This document shows, piece by piece, positions 1 through 11,387 of a stretch of 64,000 bases of DNA (its first letter is position 1; each line of letters opens with the position of its first letter). Location: the NCBI RefSeq assembly GCF_001659605.2, contig NC_035162.2, positions 25,090,161 to 25,154,160 of the forward strand, read 5' to 3'. The notes under the pieces are model-generated. The model was not told the origin of the DNA, searched no databases, and saw only the letters and a list, made by a program, of their open reading frames with translations. The stretch comes from Manihot esculenta. Its lineage: Eukaryota; Streptophyta; Magnoliopsida; Malpighiales; Euphorbiaceae. The position numbers were made by a program, and so were the translations under genes.

Positions 1-275
1 CATTTACATTTAGATGTCAAAGTATTCATTCATAAAAATTGTCACCAAATAATTCCTGAGTTTTTAATAAAGGCCTTAAATCTAAACTAGTTTTTGCTAC
101 AGAAATGACAATCAATAAATCAAGTTTTGTAAGCCTGATGTGGGCTGACATTTATCCAGACTCCTCTCAAGTGGTGCAAACCGGAGAAACTACCGAGGGA
201 GAGAAACTGAAGGACCTAACTAATACATTTTCTGTGGCAGATGAAAGGAATTATCAGAGAGCAATTACTACTTAC

Positions 276-1134
276 CCAAATAAAAGAGGGTCAAAAAACT
301 GAACCAACCGCCAACAACAGAAACAATCCACAACGTCCCAATCACCTGAGAATAAAAGAAAGTGCAATCCCATATCAGTCATTTGAGAAAAACAAACTCT
401 GCAAAGCCTAGCAGGGAATGGGAACGTTGTAATACCGATAGAAATTTCTTCAAATCCTTGCCAGAAGCTACGTCCCGAAGGGTTATAAAAGCCTTGTTGA
501 TTTCAGCTCTGAGGCAAAGAAGAATATTCACAAACAGGTGTTCAGGCAGGGTTACCTTGGGGAATTCTGGAGGTGACCTGTCTCATTAAGAAGCAAGAGT
601 CACAACTATATTCTTCCCAGAAAGGCAGAAGCATGAAGATAGGTTGTGTTGATGAAAATATTGCTTACATATTGACGAAGGAGGCTAAATTGGACCACAG
701 GAAGAGGGTTGCCAGAGTGAGAATGAGAGAATGGCAAACAAAAGTAAGCAAATGGTAACCTGCACATTCAAAGAGAAGCCATATGACGGTCGCTGCAGAA
801 AAAACACCAGTTGAGGCTTGCTTGTTCCTCCATAGAATGATATCAGCAGCTGAAACAGCAACAGAAGACGCACGACAATCAATTGGTACAGCTACAACTA
901 AAGACTTGGAATCAAACAGAGAAAAACCCAGAAACAGAAATTACATTTTCCACCGCCTAGCACCAAATGGAGAGGCTTCTGACGGCCAAAGAGGCGGTTC
1001 TTGCGAACAGCATTCAGGATGGAAAAGTTATCGGTCTCAGAATCAGAAGAAGAAGATGAATGCTTATGTTTATGCTTATTATCATCATCACGCTTCTCAT
1101 CAATTTCTGTAACCAATCCAGCATCTTCTACCAT
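276..1134 (-). CDS. Reticulon-like protein (RTNLB type), 5' four exons, incomplete
   Basis: Reticulons are ER membrane proteins whose paired hydrophobic hairpins bend tubules. Four coding exons are readable: 1134-945, 849-669, 577-436 and 345-276. All junctions are GT-AG and the phases agree (1, 2, 0, then 1). About 194 residues are visible: an acidic/Ser N-terminus with KHKHKH and SSSSSDSE, then RLFGRQKPLHLVLGGGK, LWRNKQ, a long hydrophobic hairpin ending TLATLFLWSNLASF, the soluble stretch VTLPEHLFVNILLCLRAEIN, and the start of the second hairpin (VIGTLWIVSVVGGWFSFL). This is the order of a plant reticulon homology domain. The start is the ATG at 1134; an in-frame TTG four codons upstream is not a likely start. 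No VLYEKYED-like C-terminal exon was found in 1-275, so it should lie left of the window. The frame is intact. Exon calls come from reading, not from transcripts. Confidence 0.9.
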
Positions 1135-1440
1135 TGTAGCTACCAAAAGATTTCCAAATTAATGACAAGAAGGTTTTCTCCTTTCCTTCTCTTCTCTTCT
1201 CTTCTCCTTGGTGGGTTGTTTGGTTTTCGTCTTGCATGTGAAACTGAAATATTCAAAGAGCCAAAACTGAAGGAAAGCCTGTATGATCTCCTGAAATTTC
1301 GCAAAGTTTTTACCCTTTCCTCCCTGATTTGTAATTCAATGGTTGTTTTAGCATCGGCGTATCCTTGATGCACGCCAAGAAGCAAGAGGGCTTGGTGTTG
1401 GTTTAGTGAATGCAGCAAGTGAATAAATGTTGGCCGTTAG
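1135..1440 (-). promoter_or_regulatory. Probable 5'UTR/promoter-proximal region of the reticulon-like gene
   Basis: The DNA just upstream of the ATG at 1134 is less AT-rich than the flank. It carries a purine run on the coding strand (GAGAAG repeats, about 1172-1210), like many plant leaders. No convincing TATA box was identified. Leader assignment is inference from position. Confidence 0.4.
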
Positions 1441-4290
1441 TAATCAGCGATTCAAGGATCATATTTCAAAATTCCAATTTCTAAGGATATAGTCAGTTTT
1501 GAACTTGACTGTTAAAATTTAGAAAATTTACATTTATCCAACTTTTTAAAAATCAATATTAATTATAAATATATAGTTTTTGAAAATTTGTTTAATGCAT
1601 CATTTGCATGCGTTAAAGTTCAATTAATGAATAGCAATTTGTGTGTGCGAGAGGATAGGATTCCTCGTTAAACTTGCAGTTTTTCCATACAAATGAATAT
1701 TAATAGAAAGGAACCTTAGGGATTTGATGTACAATTTTATAATACTTGTTTTCTAATATTTATTTCTCTGCACACATTCAAATTGAAATGGTGTGTTTTT
1801 TACTATTTAAATAATGTTTATGATAATCACTTGTGCTTTATCCAAATCAATTTAATTAAGATAAATTGAAATTAATTAAATAAAATCATATCCACAAACT
1901 GATTAAGATGAAATTGAATCCATTATATTTGATTCAATTCAAATAAAATCAAATCAAATCAAATTGAATACAGTATGTCTAATTCACAATATGTCAGTCA
2001 ATTTATTTAAGTTTAAATCAAATTGAGTTAATTTAATTAAAATCAAAGATGAAATTGAATTGTGTTCATTATATATAATTCAATTTAATATATATTAAAA
2101 TTGAATTAAATCTACCATATGTGATTCAAATTAATTAAGAAACTCAAATTGACTCCATCATACACGATTCAATTTAATAAAGATTGAATAAAATATATTC
2201 CACTATGTTCAAATTAATTAAGAAATTCAATTTGACTCCATCGTATACTATTCAATTTAATAAAGATTGAATAAAATATATTCCACTATTATGTAAAAGT
2301 TATCTATGTAAATGTATTTTAATTCAAATGACTGAGCATAAATTAAATGGTATCTAATAAGATCTTAATTCATATTATATTATATTTAATTTAATCGAAT
2401 TGAGATAAAACAAAATAATCTTATTTTCATTGTATGTGAATAATATGAATTAAGATTAATTTATCAATTGAATTAAAATCAAAATTATCTTATAACTATT
2501 ACGAGTAAGTCAATTAAATTAAGAATAATTTATCCTACGTACATTAGAGTTAATCGTTAAAAAATATTCTGTATTTTTTTATTTTATTACAATTACATTC
2601 TTTATTTTTTTTATCAATTAAATTTTATTTTTTTAGAATTATTTTAATTATACCCCTACCATTATTTGCACTGTTAGAAACTAACAGAATTACTATATCA
2701 TCGCCTCAATGCCCGGTTACCATGCCATATTAGCAAATTTTAAAACAAAATTGATAACAATTTAAAATTTTAATATAGAATTGCAATAAAACTAAAAATA
2801 TAAATTTTTTGATAATTATCTATTATATTAATAAAAATTTTTTTAGGAGATAGAGGTGTGGAGACTCAAATCTATGACTTTAAATGAATTATATATGTTT
2901 TAACCACTTAACTAATTCAGATAAGGCAATTAAATCCTAAAGTCACATTAAATATTAGCATAATTTAAAAAAGTGGTTGATTAGCATTATGCTTCAAAGT
3001 TAAAAAATAATTTAGAAAAAAAATCTTATATTTAATATATAAAGTTATTTTATTAACTATAGTTTAAAAAGTAATGCTAAATCATAAGCATATTGTACAT
3101 ATTCAAAAAAATTTCGGTTGACAATAAATTTAGTCAAAATAAAATATAGATAAATTGTTATTATAAAATTATTGATAAAAGTAAAAAAAGAATATAAATA
3201 ATAATTTATAAATACATTTAATAGAAAAAAAATAATAACCTAATAATTTTGTAAATTTTTAATTATATGAGTAACACTAGGATTTATTTAATCAAATATT
3301 AAAAAAACAGAATATAATTGGTAAAAAAATAAAAATATAAAGTGAAATTCTAATAAAAATAAAATATATGACTTTTTTTAGTAATTAATTCTAAATTTTG
3401 CTGTTGTGACATGGTAATATGATATTGAGGTGGTGAGTAACGTTGTAATTTCATTAATTTCTAATGGCACAATGATTGAATCCATTTGGAGCAACTGTAA
3501 AAAGTTAAAATTTAAGTGGCAAAAATCAGTATATGGTATAATTTTAATAAAATTAAAAATATATAATTATTTGGTGATTAATTCTATCTTATTAAATTAA
3601 ATTAAATTCAAAATGATTTTATATACACCATATTCAAATCAATTGAATTAAACTCAAAATGATCTTATATACACCATATTCGATTTAATTGAATTAAGAT
3701 AAAAAAATTATGTACACAATATATAAATAAATTTAATTAAAATCAAAATAGTCTTATATCCATTTCATAACATGAATTAAAATCAATTCATACTAAATCA
3801 ATTATAAAATGAGTAAAGTATCAATTCATACTGAATCAATTATAAAATGAGTAAAGTGTTAAAATCAATTCACTTTATATTAACTTGAGTCAATTAAATT
3901 AAAATTAATTCATCTTAATTATATACACTATATGAATTATGTACGTGATTAAATGCATAAATGATTCAATTGAATTAAAACTACAATTATCTTGTATCCA
4001 CTACATATAATTAAATTTAATTAAAATCAAAATAATAATAATCTTGCATCACAATATTATTTTTCTCTATTTTTTTATAAATCAACATAATTTCCTTAAG
4101 TAACTGAAGAGATTCTTTAATCAATTCAAAATTATATTTATAACTTTTAAGTATTTGATTAAACATAATTTAGACATATTTTTCATACTGCTTTTAGTAT
4201 TTAATTAAGTATTTTTCTAACTAATTTTATAATTTTAGTTATTTTTTAAAAAAAAGTATAAAGAAAAGAAGATTAGATAAAAACCGACTT
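1441..4290. other. AT-rich intergenic DNA, no gene seen
   Basis: The stretch is extremely AT-rich, with recurring AATTCAATTTAAT / AAATTGAATTAA wording. A block of about 40 bp near 2167-2205 recurs at about 2246-2287, and short direct repeats occur near 3780-3850. No coding stretch, RNA gene or complete transposon end was recognised. The left end of the Athila-like LTR lies somewhere near the right edge. Confidence 0.6.
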
Positions 4291-5570
4291 AAAAGTATGG
4301 AAACTGACTTGACCAGTCGATTTGGACAAACCTTCCATTGTACTGCATAGAGTCAGAGATTGCACAAAAACCCGAAACTGTCTAGACCTACATAACATTT
4401 TCAGACAGTGATTTGCCTAAATGATTTGCTCAAACCAATTGGGTAAATCAACAGATTGCATAGAACCAACAGCAGATGGAAAATTTCAGATTTAAAAACT
4501 TTAAGAGACCTAGTCTTCTCATAAAAAATTGCGAGATCTACGCAGAATCTCTTTAAACATGCGGTACAAAGTTTTTCTCAAATCAAGAAATTCTATTCAT
4601 AAAGAAACATATTAAAGAAAGGAATCCTAAATCAAATAAAAAAAAAATTATCATTCCAAAAGGGGTTTTGCTAGTTTTTAACGCCTATATAAACAAAACA
4701 TTGAGGACAGCTGCAGAACACATATTCTGGACAGCACGTATTTTTTCTCTTCATCTCTTTTCTATTTTTTATTTCCTTTGTAAATTATGAGTGACTAAAT
4801 ACTTTATTTCTAGTTGAAGTTAGGGAGAAATATCAGTTTCTATATGAATTGGGAGAAATAAACTCCATTGTTCATCTTTTATTTTTTAATATTTATGCAA
4901 AATTTTGTTCTTCACATATTATTGCTTTGTCATTGGATCAATAGGGCCCATTGTTCTTGATTTTAACGTAGTATATTGTTAGTTTGAATGTTTGAAATCC
5001 ATAATTGCTTAACTTATTCAAATATAAGTAACAATTAGTGTAACAACTAAGAAATTGCATAATCTAACTCAAACTCACCATGCGGCTAGTCAGTTAGAAT
5101 TAGATTTCTCTAATACTTAAGGCAATTAATAAATTAAAATCCCAAAGACGTTCTTTGGGTGATTTGTTGGCTAGGAATTAATTAGCGAACATTTTCTAAT
5201 TAATTTAAAATTTAAGGAGAGATTAGTTATGTGGAGCGTCTTCTATAACTATAACTAATTTATTGAAACAAATAAAAGTATTTTTATATTGATGATCAAT
5301 TCCCAAATTGAAATGGATCCTACACTTCAACTAGAGCTTATTTTCATTGATTTATTTCTCTTTTAATCATCACTTTCTTTAATTGTTTTAATCTTTATTT
5401 TAATTCATCATCAAAATTCCCCCTTATTTTATTTTCATTACTTATTTGTTCTAATTATTGTTTGAAAAGTCTTAGTGTTAATTCCCTATGGATTTGATCC
5501 TATTATCACTATACGGAATTTATATTTGTTGATATTTAATAAGTTATTTTTGGTGGTTTCGATACCCATA
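4291..5570 (+). mobile_element. 5' LTR of a decayed Athila-like Ty3/gypsy element (left end uncertain)
   Basis: The right edge is placed just before the primer-binding site at 5578. TATATAAA at 4686-4693 is followed by a pyrimidine-rich leader, as expected for the U3/R boundary. The motif near GATTTGCCTAAATG at about 4414-4440 also recurs in the internal region, tying this segment to the element. The left edge and target duplication could not be fixed because no matching 3' LTR is present in the window. Confidence 0.5.
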
Positions 5571-5577
5571 AAAAAAT

Positions 5578-5595
5578 TGGCGTCGTTGCCGGAGA
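5578..5595 (+). promoter_or_regulatory. Primer-binding site, tRNA-Asp type
   Basis: TGGCGTCGTTGCCGGAGA matches, with two changes, the tRNA-Asp-complementary site used by Athila-type elements (TGGCGCCGTTGCCGGGGA). It sits between the LTR and gag. The changes fit a decayed copy. Confidence 0.8.
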
Positions 5596-6515
5596 ATTGA
5601 TTTAAACTAACATATATTTTTTTTATGACCAGAGCTGGATGTAAAGAGAATCTGCTTTACGATTTAGAAATCAAACGTACTGCCAAGAACTTAAGAAGAC
5701 AAGCAAACCTAAGGAACCAAGCCTCAAAACTGTCTTCATCTACAACAAGTGAAGAGACAACAATAGACCTGAAACCTGCTGTAGAAGTGATAGAACCAAC
5801 AGAAACTGGTATGCAAGTTGCTGCACCAGAAACACCCCACCGAATACCTATAGAAGTTGAACCAGCTATTGTCTTTATTGAAATTGAAGTTGAAAATGCT
5901 GGGGTACGAGCTCCAATGGTACAAGAAAGGACTCTTCGTGAATTAGCAACCTTCATGGGTGATCAAGCACCATTGTGCATCACATACCCACCTTTGATAA
6001 CCCCTTTTGAGCTTAAAACCGGATTAATTCACCTCCTTTCAAAACTCAAAGGTCTATATAATGAGGATCCACATAAGCACCTTAAAGAATTTCACATTGT
6101 ATGCTTAATGATAAGGCCTCAAGGTTTTCTAAAGAACATGTTAAACTTAGAGCCTTTCCATTCTCCCTTGATGATTTTGCCAAAGACTGGTTGTTCTACT
6201 TGCTGCCCGAATCCATTGCCTCATGGGCTAGAATAGTAAGAGCTTTCTTGAGTAAATACTTTCCAACTTCAAGCCATTAGCATCAAAAGAGAAATCAATG
6301 GTATCAAGCAAAGGGACCTTTGAAGAACTATATGAATAATGGGAAAGATTTAAGTGATTGTGCACAAGCTGCCCTCAACATGATATCTCTGACAAATCCA
6401 TCATTGAATACTTTTATGGAGGTTTGTTACCTTCATAAAGGAGATTGATTGATGCAGCATATGGAGGATTGATCAAAGACAAGATACCTCAAGCCATAGA
6501 GACCTGATCTCCATC

Positions 6516-6822
6516 ATGGCAGCAGCCTCAAAGCAATATGGAGATCAAAGAGAACTGCCAAGGAGAGTTAACGAGGTAAGTACATCTTCCTTAGCTTCAC
6601 AGATTACTGATTTAATCTCTGCTGTCCGTAGCTTGGTTGTAGGTCAGGCTCAACAAGCTCATCAAGTTCAAGAAGTAAGGCCATGTGGAATCTGTGCCAC
6701 CGTAGGACATCCTACTGACCCATACCCTTCTCTTCAAGAGGAGGACTAGAAAGTCAATGCCGTTGGAGGGTTTAATGGGCAGTAGAAATATGACCCATAC
6801 TCTAACACCTACAACCTAGTGT
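6516..6822 (+). repeat. Gag segment, first of two divergent direct copies
   Basis: Both copies begin ATGGCAGCAGCCTCA and run through VRSLVVGQAQQA and KPCGIC / RPCGIC to TAACACCTACAACC. The mate is at about 7471-7770. They differ at many positions, so the duplication is not recent, or two related elements were joined. Confidence 0.7.
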
Positions 6823-6825
6823 TAG

Positions 6826-7464
6826 GGAATCTAGAGATTACTGCAATCCAAAACACGCAGCAAAAAATAAAATCTTTGTTTCCCCTTACAGGATCCGAGT
6901 GCTTTGTTTAATTTGAAAGGAAGGATAAGAGACTAATCTTTTAGACTCGATGATAAGAGATAGTTTCGGATTGATGGTGCTGCTTCTGAAACGAACACCC
7001 TCAATGGTATCCACACGAACGTTTCCATCTAGAATGCTAGCTTTCTCAACGGATGGATAAGCTATGTGCTCCCCAATCTACAATCCAGAAAAATGATTAC
7101 ACCAAAAACCTTTTCTTCCGCGATTGAAAGAAGATCTTATATTTATTTTTTAGTATTTTTGTTTTCTCACAATTCTTTTCGTAAAAGAGTTGTGTTCATA
7201 ACCAACGATCACAATCTCGCAGATACTCGAATATCTATGTGATAAGTCCATTTTGAAAAGAAAAACCGAAAAATCCTTTATCTGTAACAGTTATAGATAG
7301 ACTGTAGATCTTTTAAATATTATTATCTTATAATAATAAATAATAATAATAATAATAATAATATCTTTATTATTATTAATTATACTAATGGGCTTTTAGC
7401 CCATTAATATGACATAGCACATCAGCGACGTTCTTTTGTGTGTGACCCAATAGGCTCACATTAA
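6826..7464. mobile_element. LTR-like segment between the two gag copies
   Basis: The segment begins TGTTAGGGAATC and ends GGCTCACA, so it has TG...CA termini. Wording such as CCAAAACACGCAGC and an AATAAT microsatellite (about 7337-7370) occur inside. The flanking five bases differ (CCTAG versus TTAAT), so a simple solo LTR with target duplication is not supported. It may be an LTR of another family joined during the gag duplication. Confidence 0.4.
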
Positions 7465-7470
7465 TTGGCA

Positions 7471-7770
7471 ATGGCAGCAGCCTCACAGCAATTTAGGGAC
7501 CAAGAACAGCCACTAAGATGGGTAAACGAGGTGAGTACATCCACCTTAGCATCCCAAATCTCCGATCTCACCAATATTGTCCGTAGCCTTGTTGTGGGTC
7601 AAGCCCAACAAGCCCAGCAAATTCAGCAGCCAAAGCCATGTGGGATATGTGCAAACATGAGCCACCCAACTTAACTATGTCTTTCCCTTTAAGAAGAAGA
7701 CCAACAAGTCAATGCAGTTGGAGGATTTAATGGGTAAAGAAGGTACGATCCTTATTCTAACACCTACAAC
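7471..7770 (+). repeat. Gag segment, second of two divergent direct copies
   Basis: Mate of 6516-6822. Residues RWVNEVSTSTLASQISDL parallel RRVNEVSTSSLASQITDL of the first copy. Downstream of this copy the gag continues to the conserved SAITLRSGKE, so this copy is the one collinear with pol. Confidence 0.7.
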
Positions 7771-8373
7771 CCAAGTTGGAGGGACCACCTAAATTTCAGT
7801 TATGCAAGGGCCAATCAATATCCAAGCTATCAGCAAAGAAATCCAGTCCAAGCTGCACCTTAGAAATCTAATACACCCCTTGAAGAGATCATGAAGTCTT
7901 TAGCAAGCACGGTGCAAAATCTTGAACAAGTGGGTCAAATAGCCACGTCCATAAGCAAGCTTGAATCACAAGGAAAGCTACCTTCCCAAACAGAAATCAA
8001 TCCAAGGCAGAATGCTAGTGCCATCACATTAAGAAGTGGGAAAGAGCATCAAAACAACAGGGCTGAGCAAATGCAGAAATAGGTTGCTGAGGAGAAACTG
8101 TCGGAAGGTGATCCAGGGCATCGATTTGCCCAAATCTCGGACCCAATCGATGGACAGACTGTACTGCCTTGCAGAGATGATTTGCCTAAATCCCCAGAGA
8201 AGGTAGAAAACAATTTGCCCAAATCGACGACCCAAGCAGAATACAGACCCAAGCAGACCAAGATAGACTAGCAGCCCGAGGAAAAATTTAAAGTACCTCC
8301 CCCATTTCCAAAAAGATTTGCAAAATCTCAAAAAGAAAAAGAGGAAAGAGAAATACTTGAGACACTTCACAAG

Positions 8374-8996
8374 GTGGAGATTAACATACCTCTACTAGAT
8401 GCTGTCAAACAAATACCGAGGGATGCCAAATTTCTCAAAGAGTTATGCACCAACCAAAGGAAACTTGCTGAACGTGAAAAAGTAAGTGTGGGGGAGTGTG
8501 TCTCAGCTGTCATTCAAAGAAAGCTTCCAACCAAATGCAAGGATAGAGGAATGTTCGCCGTTTCATGCAAAATAGGCAACGTGGAGATAAAGAAGGCCAT
8601 GTGTGACCTTGGAGCATCAATCAACGTTATGCCACTTTCCATCTTTAACTTATTGAATGCAGGTACACTCAAGGGCACCAGCATAGTGATCCAGTTGCCC
8701 GACCGATCTGTTGTCTACCCAAAGGAGTCCTAGAAGACGTGTTAGTGCAAGTAGATCAGCAAGTCTTCCCAGCATACTTTTATGTAATTGATATGGAGGA
8801 GGACAAAAGCAACACAACTTCGGACATCCTACTTGGACGACCATTCTTGAGCACAGCCAAAACCAAAATTGATGTGCATGATGGCACATTGACAATGAAA
8901 TTTAAAGGGGAAGTGATCAAGTTTAATATTTATGATGCCATGATATTTCCCAATGATGTTTCCCCGTTTATGGTCTTGAGATTATTGACTATCTAA
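8374..8996 (+). pseudogene. Athila-like aspartic protease domain, frameshifted
   Basis: Retroelement protease that would cleave the polyprotein. The first part reads IPLLDAVKQIPRDAKFLKEL, then CKIGNVEIKKAMCDLGASIN with the DLGASINVMP active-site motif of this lineage (DLGA in place of DSGA). The frame is lost near 8725 and resumes at 8739 with VFPAYFYVIDMEE, ILLGRPFL and KIDVHDGTLTM. A one-base loss near 8722 explains the break. The downstream part ends in the normal position before the RT linker. Confidence 0.8.
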
Positions 8997-9061
8997 GTTA
9001 AGAAACTTTTGCTTTTAATCAAGATAATTTACTTAATGCTAGTCTATACAGGCAAGAAGAC

Positions 9062-10569
9062 ATGGACGACAAGACCAGCAATAGTAAGACAGATACAGTG
9101 GAGACAGCATGCTACACCTTACTGACCACAGAGGATTTGCCCAAACCATCAGACCCTGAATTGCCCAAATCACTGGAGCAACCAGATATAATCAGGAGCG
9201 ATTTGACCAAAGCACCAGGACGAGCATCAGACAATATGCCCAAATCGATGAACAAACAACAAGCTACTGACCAAACAGCAACAACACCAAATCTAAAACC
9301 TCTACCAGGGTACCTCAAATACGCCTACTTGGGGGCTGGAAAAACACTACTAGTCATAATGTCCAGTCACTTGAGCCAACAAGAAGAAGAAAGCCTCCTA
9401 GAAGTGTTGAGAAAGCACAAGAAAGCCATAGGGTGGACCTTGGAGGACATAAAGGGCATTTCACCATCCACATGCATACATCGAATACTCATGGAGGAGG
9501 AGTGCAAACATGTCCGTGAGGCTCAAAGAAGGCTGAATCCCCCAATGATGGAGGTTGTGAAGAAAGAAATAGTAAAGCTCTTAGACACTGGGGGTCATCT
9601 ATCCCATCTCTGATAGCAAGTGGGTGAGTCCCATACACGTAGTTTTAAAAAAGACTGGGATCACCATTATCCCTAATTCTGAAGGAGAGTTAGTACCTAC
9701 TCGTGTGCAAAATGGATGGAGAGTATGCATGGACTATAGGAAGCTCAATGCAGCCACAAGGAAGGATCACTTTCCCTTACCCTTTATGGACCAAATGCTT
9801 GAGAGACTTGCAGGAAAAAGCCACTACTGCTATCTAGATGGATATTCGGGATTCTATCAAATCCCTGTTGCACCTAAAGATCAAGAAAAAATAACTTTCA
9901 CATGTCCATTTGGTACCTTCGCATTTAGGAGGATGCACTTTGACCTTTGCAACGCACCGGCCACATTCCAACATTGCATGATGAGTATTTTTTCTGACTA
10001 TGTGAAGAAGATTATTGAAGTCTTTATGGACTATTTCACGGTGTATGGCAACTCTTTTAATGAATGCCTTGCTAACTTGGAGAAGATACTTCAAAGGTGC
10101 TTGGAAACAAATCTAGCTCTAAACTACGAGAAGTATCACTTCATGGTTAACCACGGTTTGATCTTAGGCCACATCGTTTCAACAAAAGGGATAGAGGTGG
10201 ACAAAGCTAAACTAGACACTATCAAGAGCCTGCCCTATCCAACCAGCATCCAGGAGATTCGCTCTTTCTTAGGACATGTTGGGTTGTATTGGAGGTTCAT
10301 CAAGGACTTTTCCAAGATCACTCAACCGTTGTGCAGACTGCTTCAACAAGACGTGCCATTTGACTTTGATGAAGACTGCAGAATAGCCTTCGATTTGATC
10401 AAATCACTGCTGGTCACTGCCCCAATCATCCAGCCTCCTGACTGGAACCTTCCCTTTGAGATTATGTGCGACGTCAGCAACTTTGCTATAGGAGCAATAT
10501 TGGGGCAGCGTGTAGGTAACTCTCCTCATATCATTCACTATGCCTCACGCACCTTAGATGCAGCACAAT
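9062..10569 (+). pseudogene. Athila-like linker and reverse transcriptase, disabled
   Basis: 9062-9330 is a linker with repeated LPK units (DLPKPS, ELPKSL, NMPKSM). From about 9330 conserved RT N-terminal sequence appears (AIGWTLEDIKGISPSTC). An extra base near 9590 shifts the frame, and the next frame from 9624 carries WRVCMDYRKLNAATRKDHF, LDGYSGFYQIPVAP, FGTFAFRRM and later IRSFLGHVGLYWRFI. The catalytic box reads FMDYFTVYG where this lineage has FMDD, so the second catalytic aspartate is lost as well. The ORF is cut at 10569 by the TRIM insertion, just inside RNase H (MCDVSNFAIGAILGQR). Confidence 0.85.
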
Positions 10570-11387
10570 TGTAACATCCTCTGGGCCCACAACAGTAGAT
10601 ATTGTCCGCTTCGAGTTCGAGGGCCTTGGCCCAGCCTTCCCCTCACGGTTTTGTTTCTAAGGGTTCACGCCCAAGGTTCACGCCCAGCGTCCTTCCCCCG
10701 CATCCTTCCTCTCAAAACGCGTCTACTATGATCTCTTGGGGCTTGCCCTTATAAGGCTTCCCCCCTCCTTACCTCTTTCCGATGTGGGATACTTTCAAGG
10801 CTTCCCCCCTACTGTGATCTCCTGTGATCTCTTAGGGCCCTAAGCAGGTGGATTGAAAGTATCCCACATCGGAAAGTGGTAAGGAGGGGGGAAGCCTTAT
10901 AAGGGCAAGCCCCAAGAGATCACAGTAGACGCGTTTTGAGGGGAAGGATGCAGGGGAAGGACGCTGGGCGTGAACCCTGGGCGTGAACCCTTAGAAACAA
11001 AACCGTGAGGGGAAGGCTGGGCCAAGGCCCTCGAACTCGAAGCGGACAATATCTACTGTTGTGGGCCCAGAGGATGTTACAATTGGTATCAGAGCCTGGG
11101 CCTCACGAGTACGGTGTGCTGAGCGAGGACGCTCAGGCCTGTAAGGGGGGTAGAAGCCCTAAGCAGGTGGATTGAAAGTATCCCACATCGGAAAGAGGTA
11201 AGGAGGGGGGAAGCCTTATAAGGGCAAGCCCCAAGAGATCATAGTAGACGCGTTTTGAGGGGAAGGATGCGGGGGAAGGACGCTGCGCGTGAACCCTTAG
11301 AAACAAAACCGTGAGGGGAAGGCTGGGCCAAGGCCCTCGAACCCGAAGCGGACAATATCTACTGTTGTGGGCCCAGAGGATGTTACA
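10570..11387. mobile_element. TRIM-like element with three LTRs, the left one inverted
   Basis: An 818-bp insertion in the RNase H coding region with ACAAT on both sides (10565-10569, 11388-11392). It begins TGTAACATCC and ends GGATGTTACA. Contents: an inverted LTR (from 10570), a scrambled filler (about 10797-10834), a forward LTR ending at 11081, a primer-binding site TTGGTATCAGAGCC (iMet type) and short spacer, a polypurine run near 11142-11150, and a second forward LTR to 11387. The LTRs carry ATCCCACATCGGAAAG, a motif common in plant TRIMs. It has no coding capacity. The normal part would be LTR-PBS-PPT-LTR; the extra inverted LTR is abnormal. Confidence 0.8.
11082..11100 (+). promoter_or_regulatory. 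TRIM primer-binding site (iMet type)
   Basis: TTGGTATCAGAGCCTGGG follows directly after the forward LTR end GATGTTACA. This is the usual initiator-methionine tRNA primer site and gives the forward strand of the TRIM. Confidence 0.75.

Larger units (their letters stand above)
5625..8085 (+). pseudogene. Athila-like gag, broken
   Basis: The ATG at 5625 opens 203 codons that include PHKHLKEFHIVCLMIRPQGF, a gag-like stretch of this lineage. Frame breaks follow from about 6130. Later pieces are a region with LASQITDLISAVRSLVVGQ and the half-knuckle CGICATVGHP (about 6516-6750), a second version of the same region (7465-7770), and the C-terminal part with NPRQNASAITLRSGKE (7891-8082), typical of Athila gag. 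The repeated middle and the foreign segment between the two versions show rearrangement. It cannot encode a working capsid protein. Confidence 0.75.

Noticed and set aside
898..944. Extension of reticulon exon 1 to the stop at 898
   Set aside because: The tail CNFCFWVFLC has no family match, whereas the GT at 944 joins in phase to the next reticulon exon.
783..1112. Plus-strand open frames over the reticulon exons
   Set aside because: They are antisense shadows; the spliced minus-strand reading gives a full family match.
1135..1146. Start of the reticulon ORF at 1146
   Set aside because: That codon is TTG. The first ATG is at 1134.
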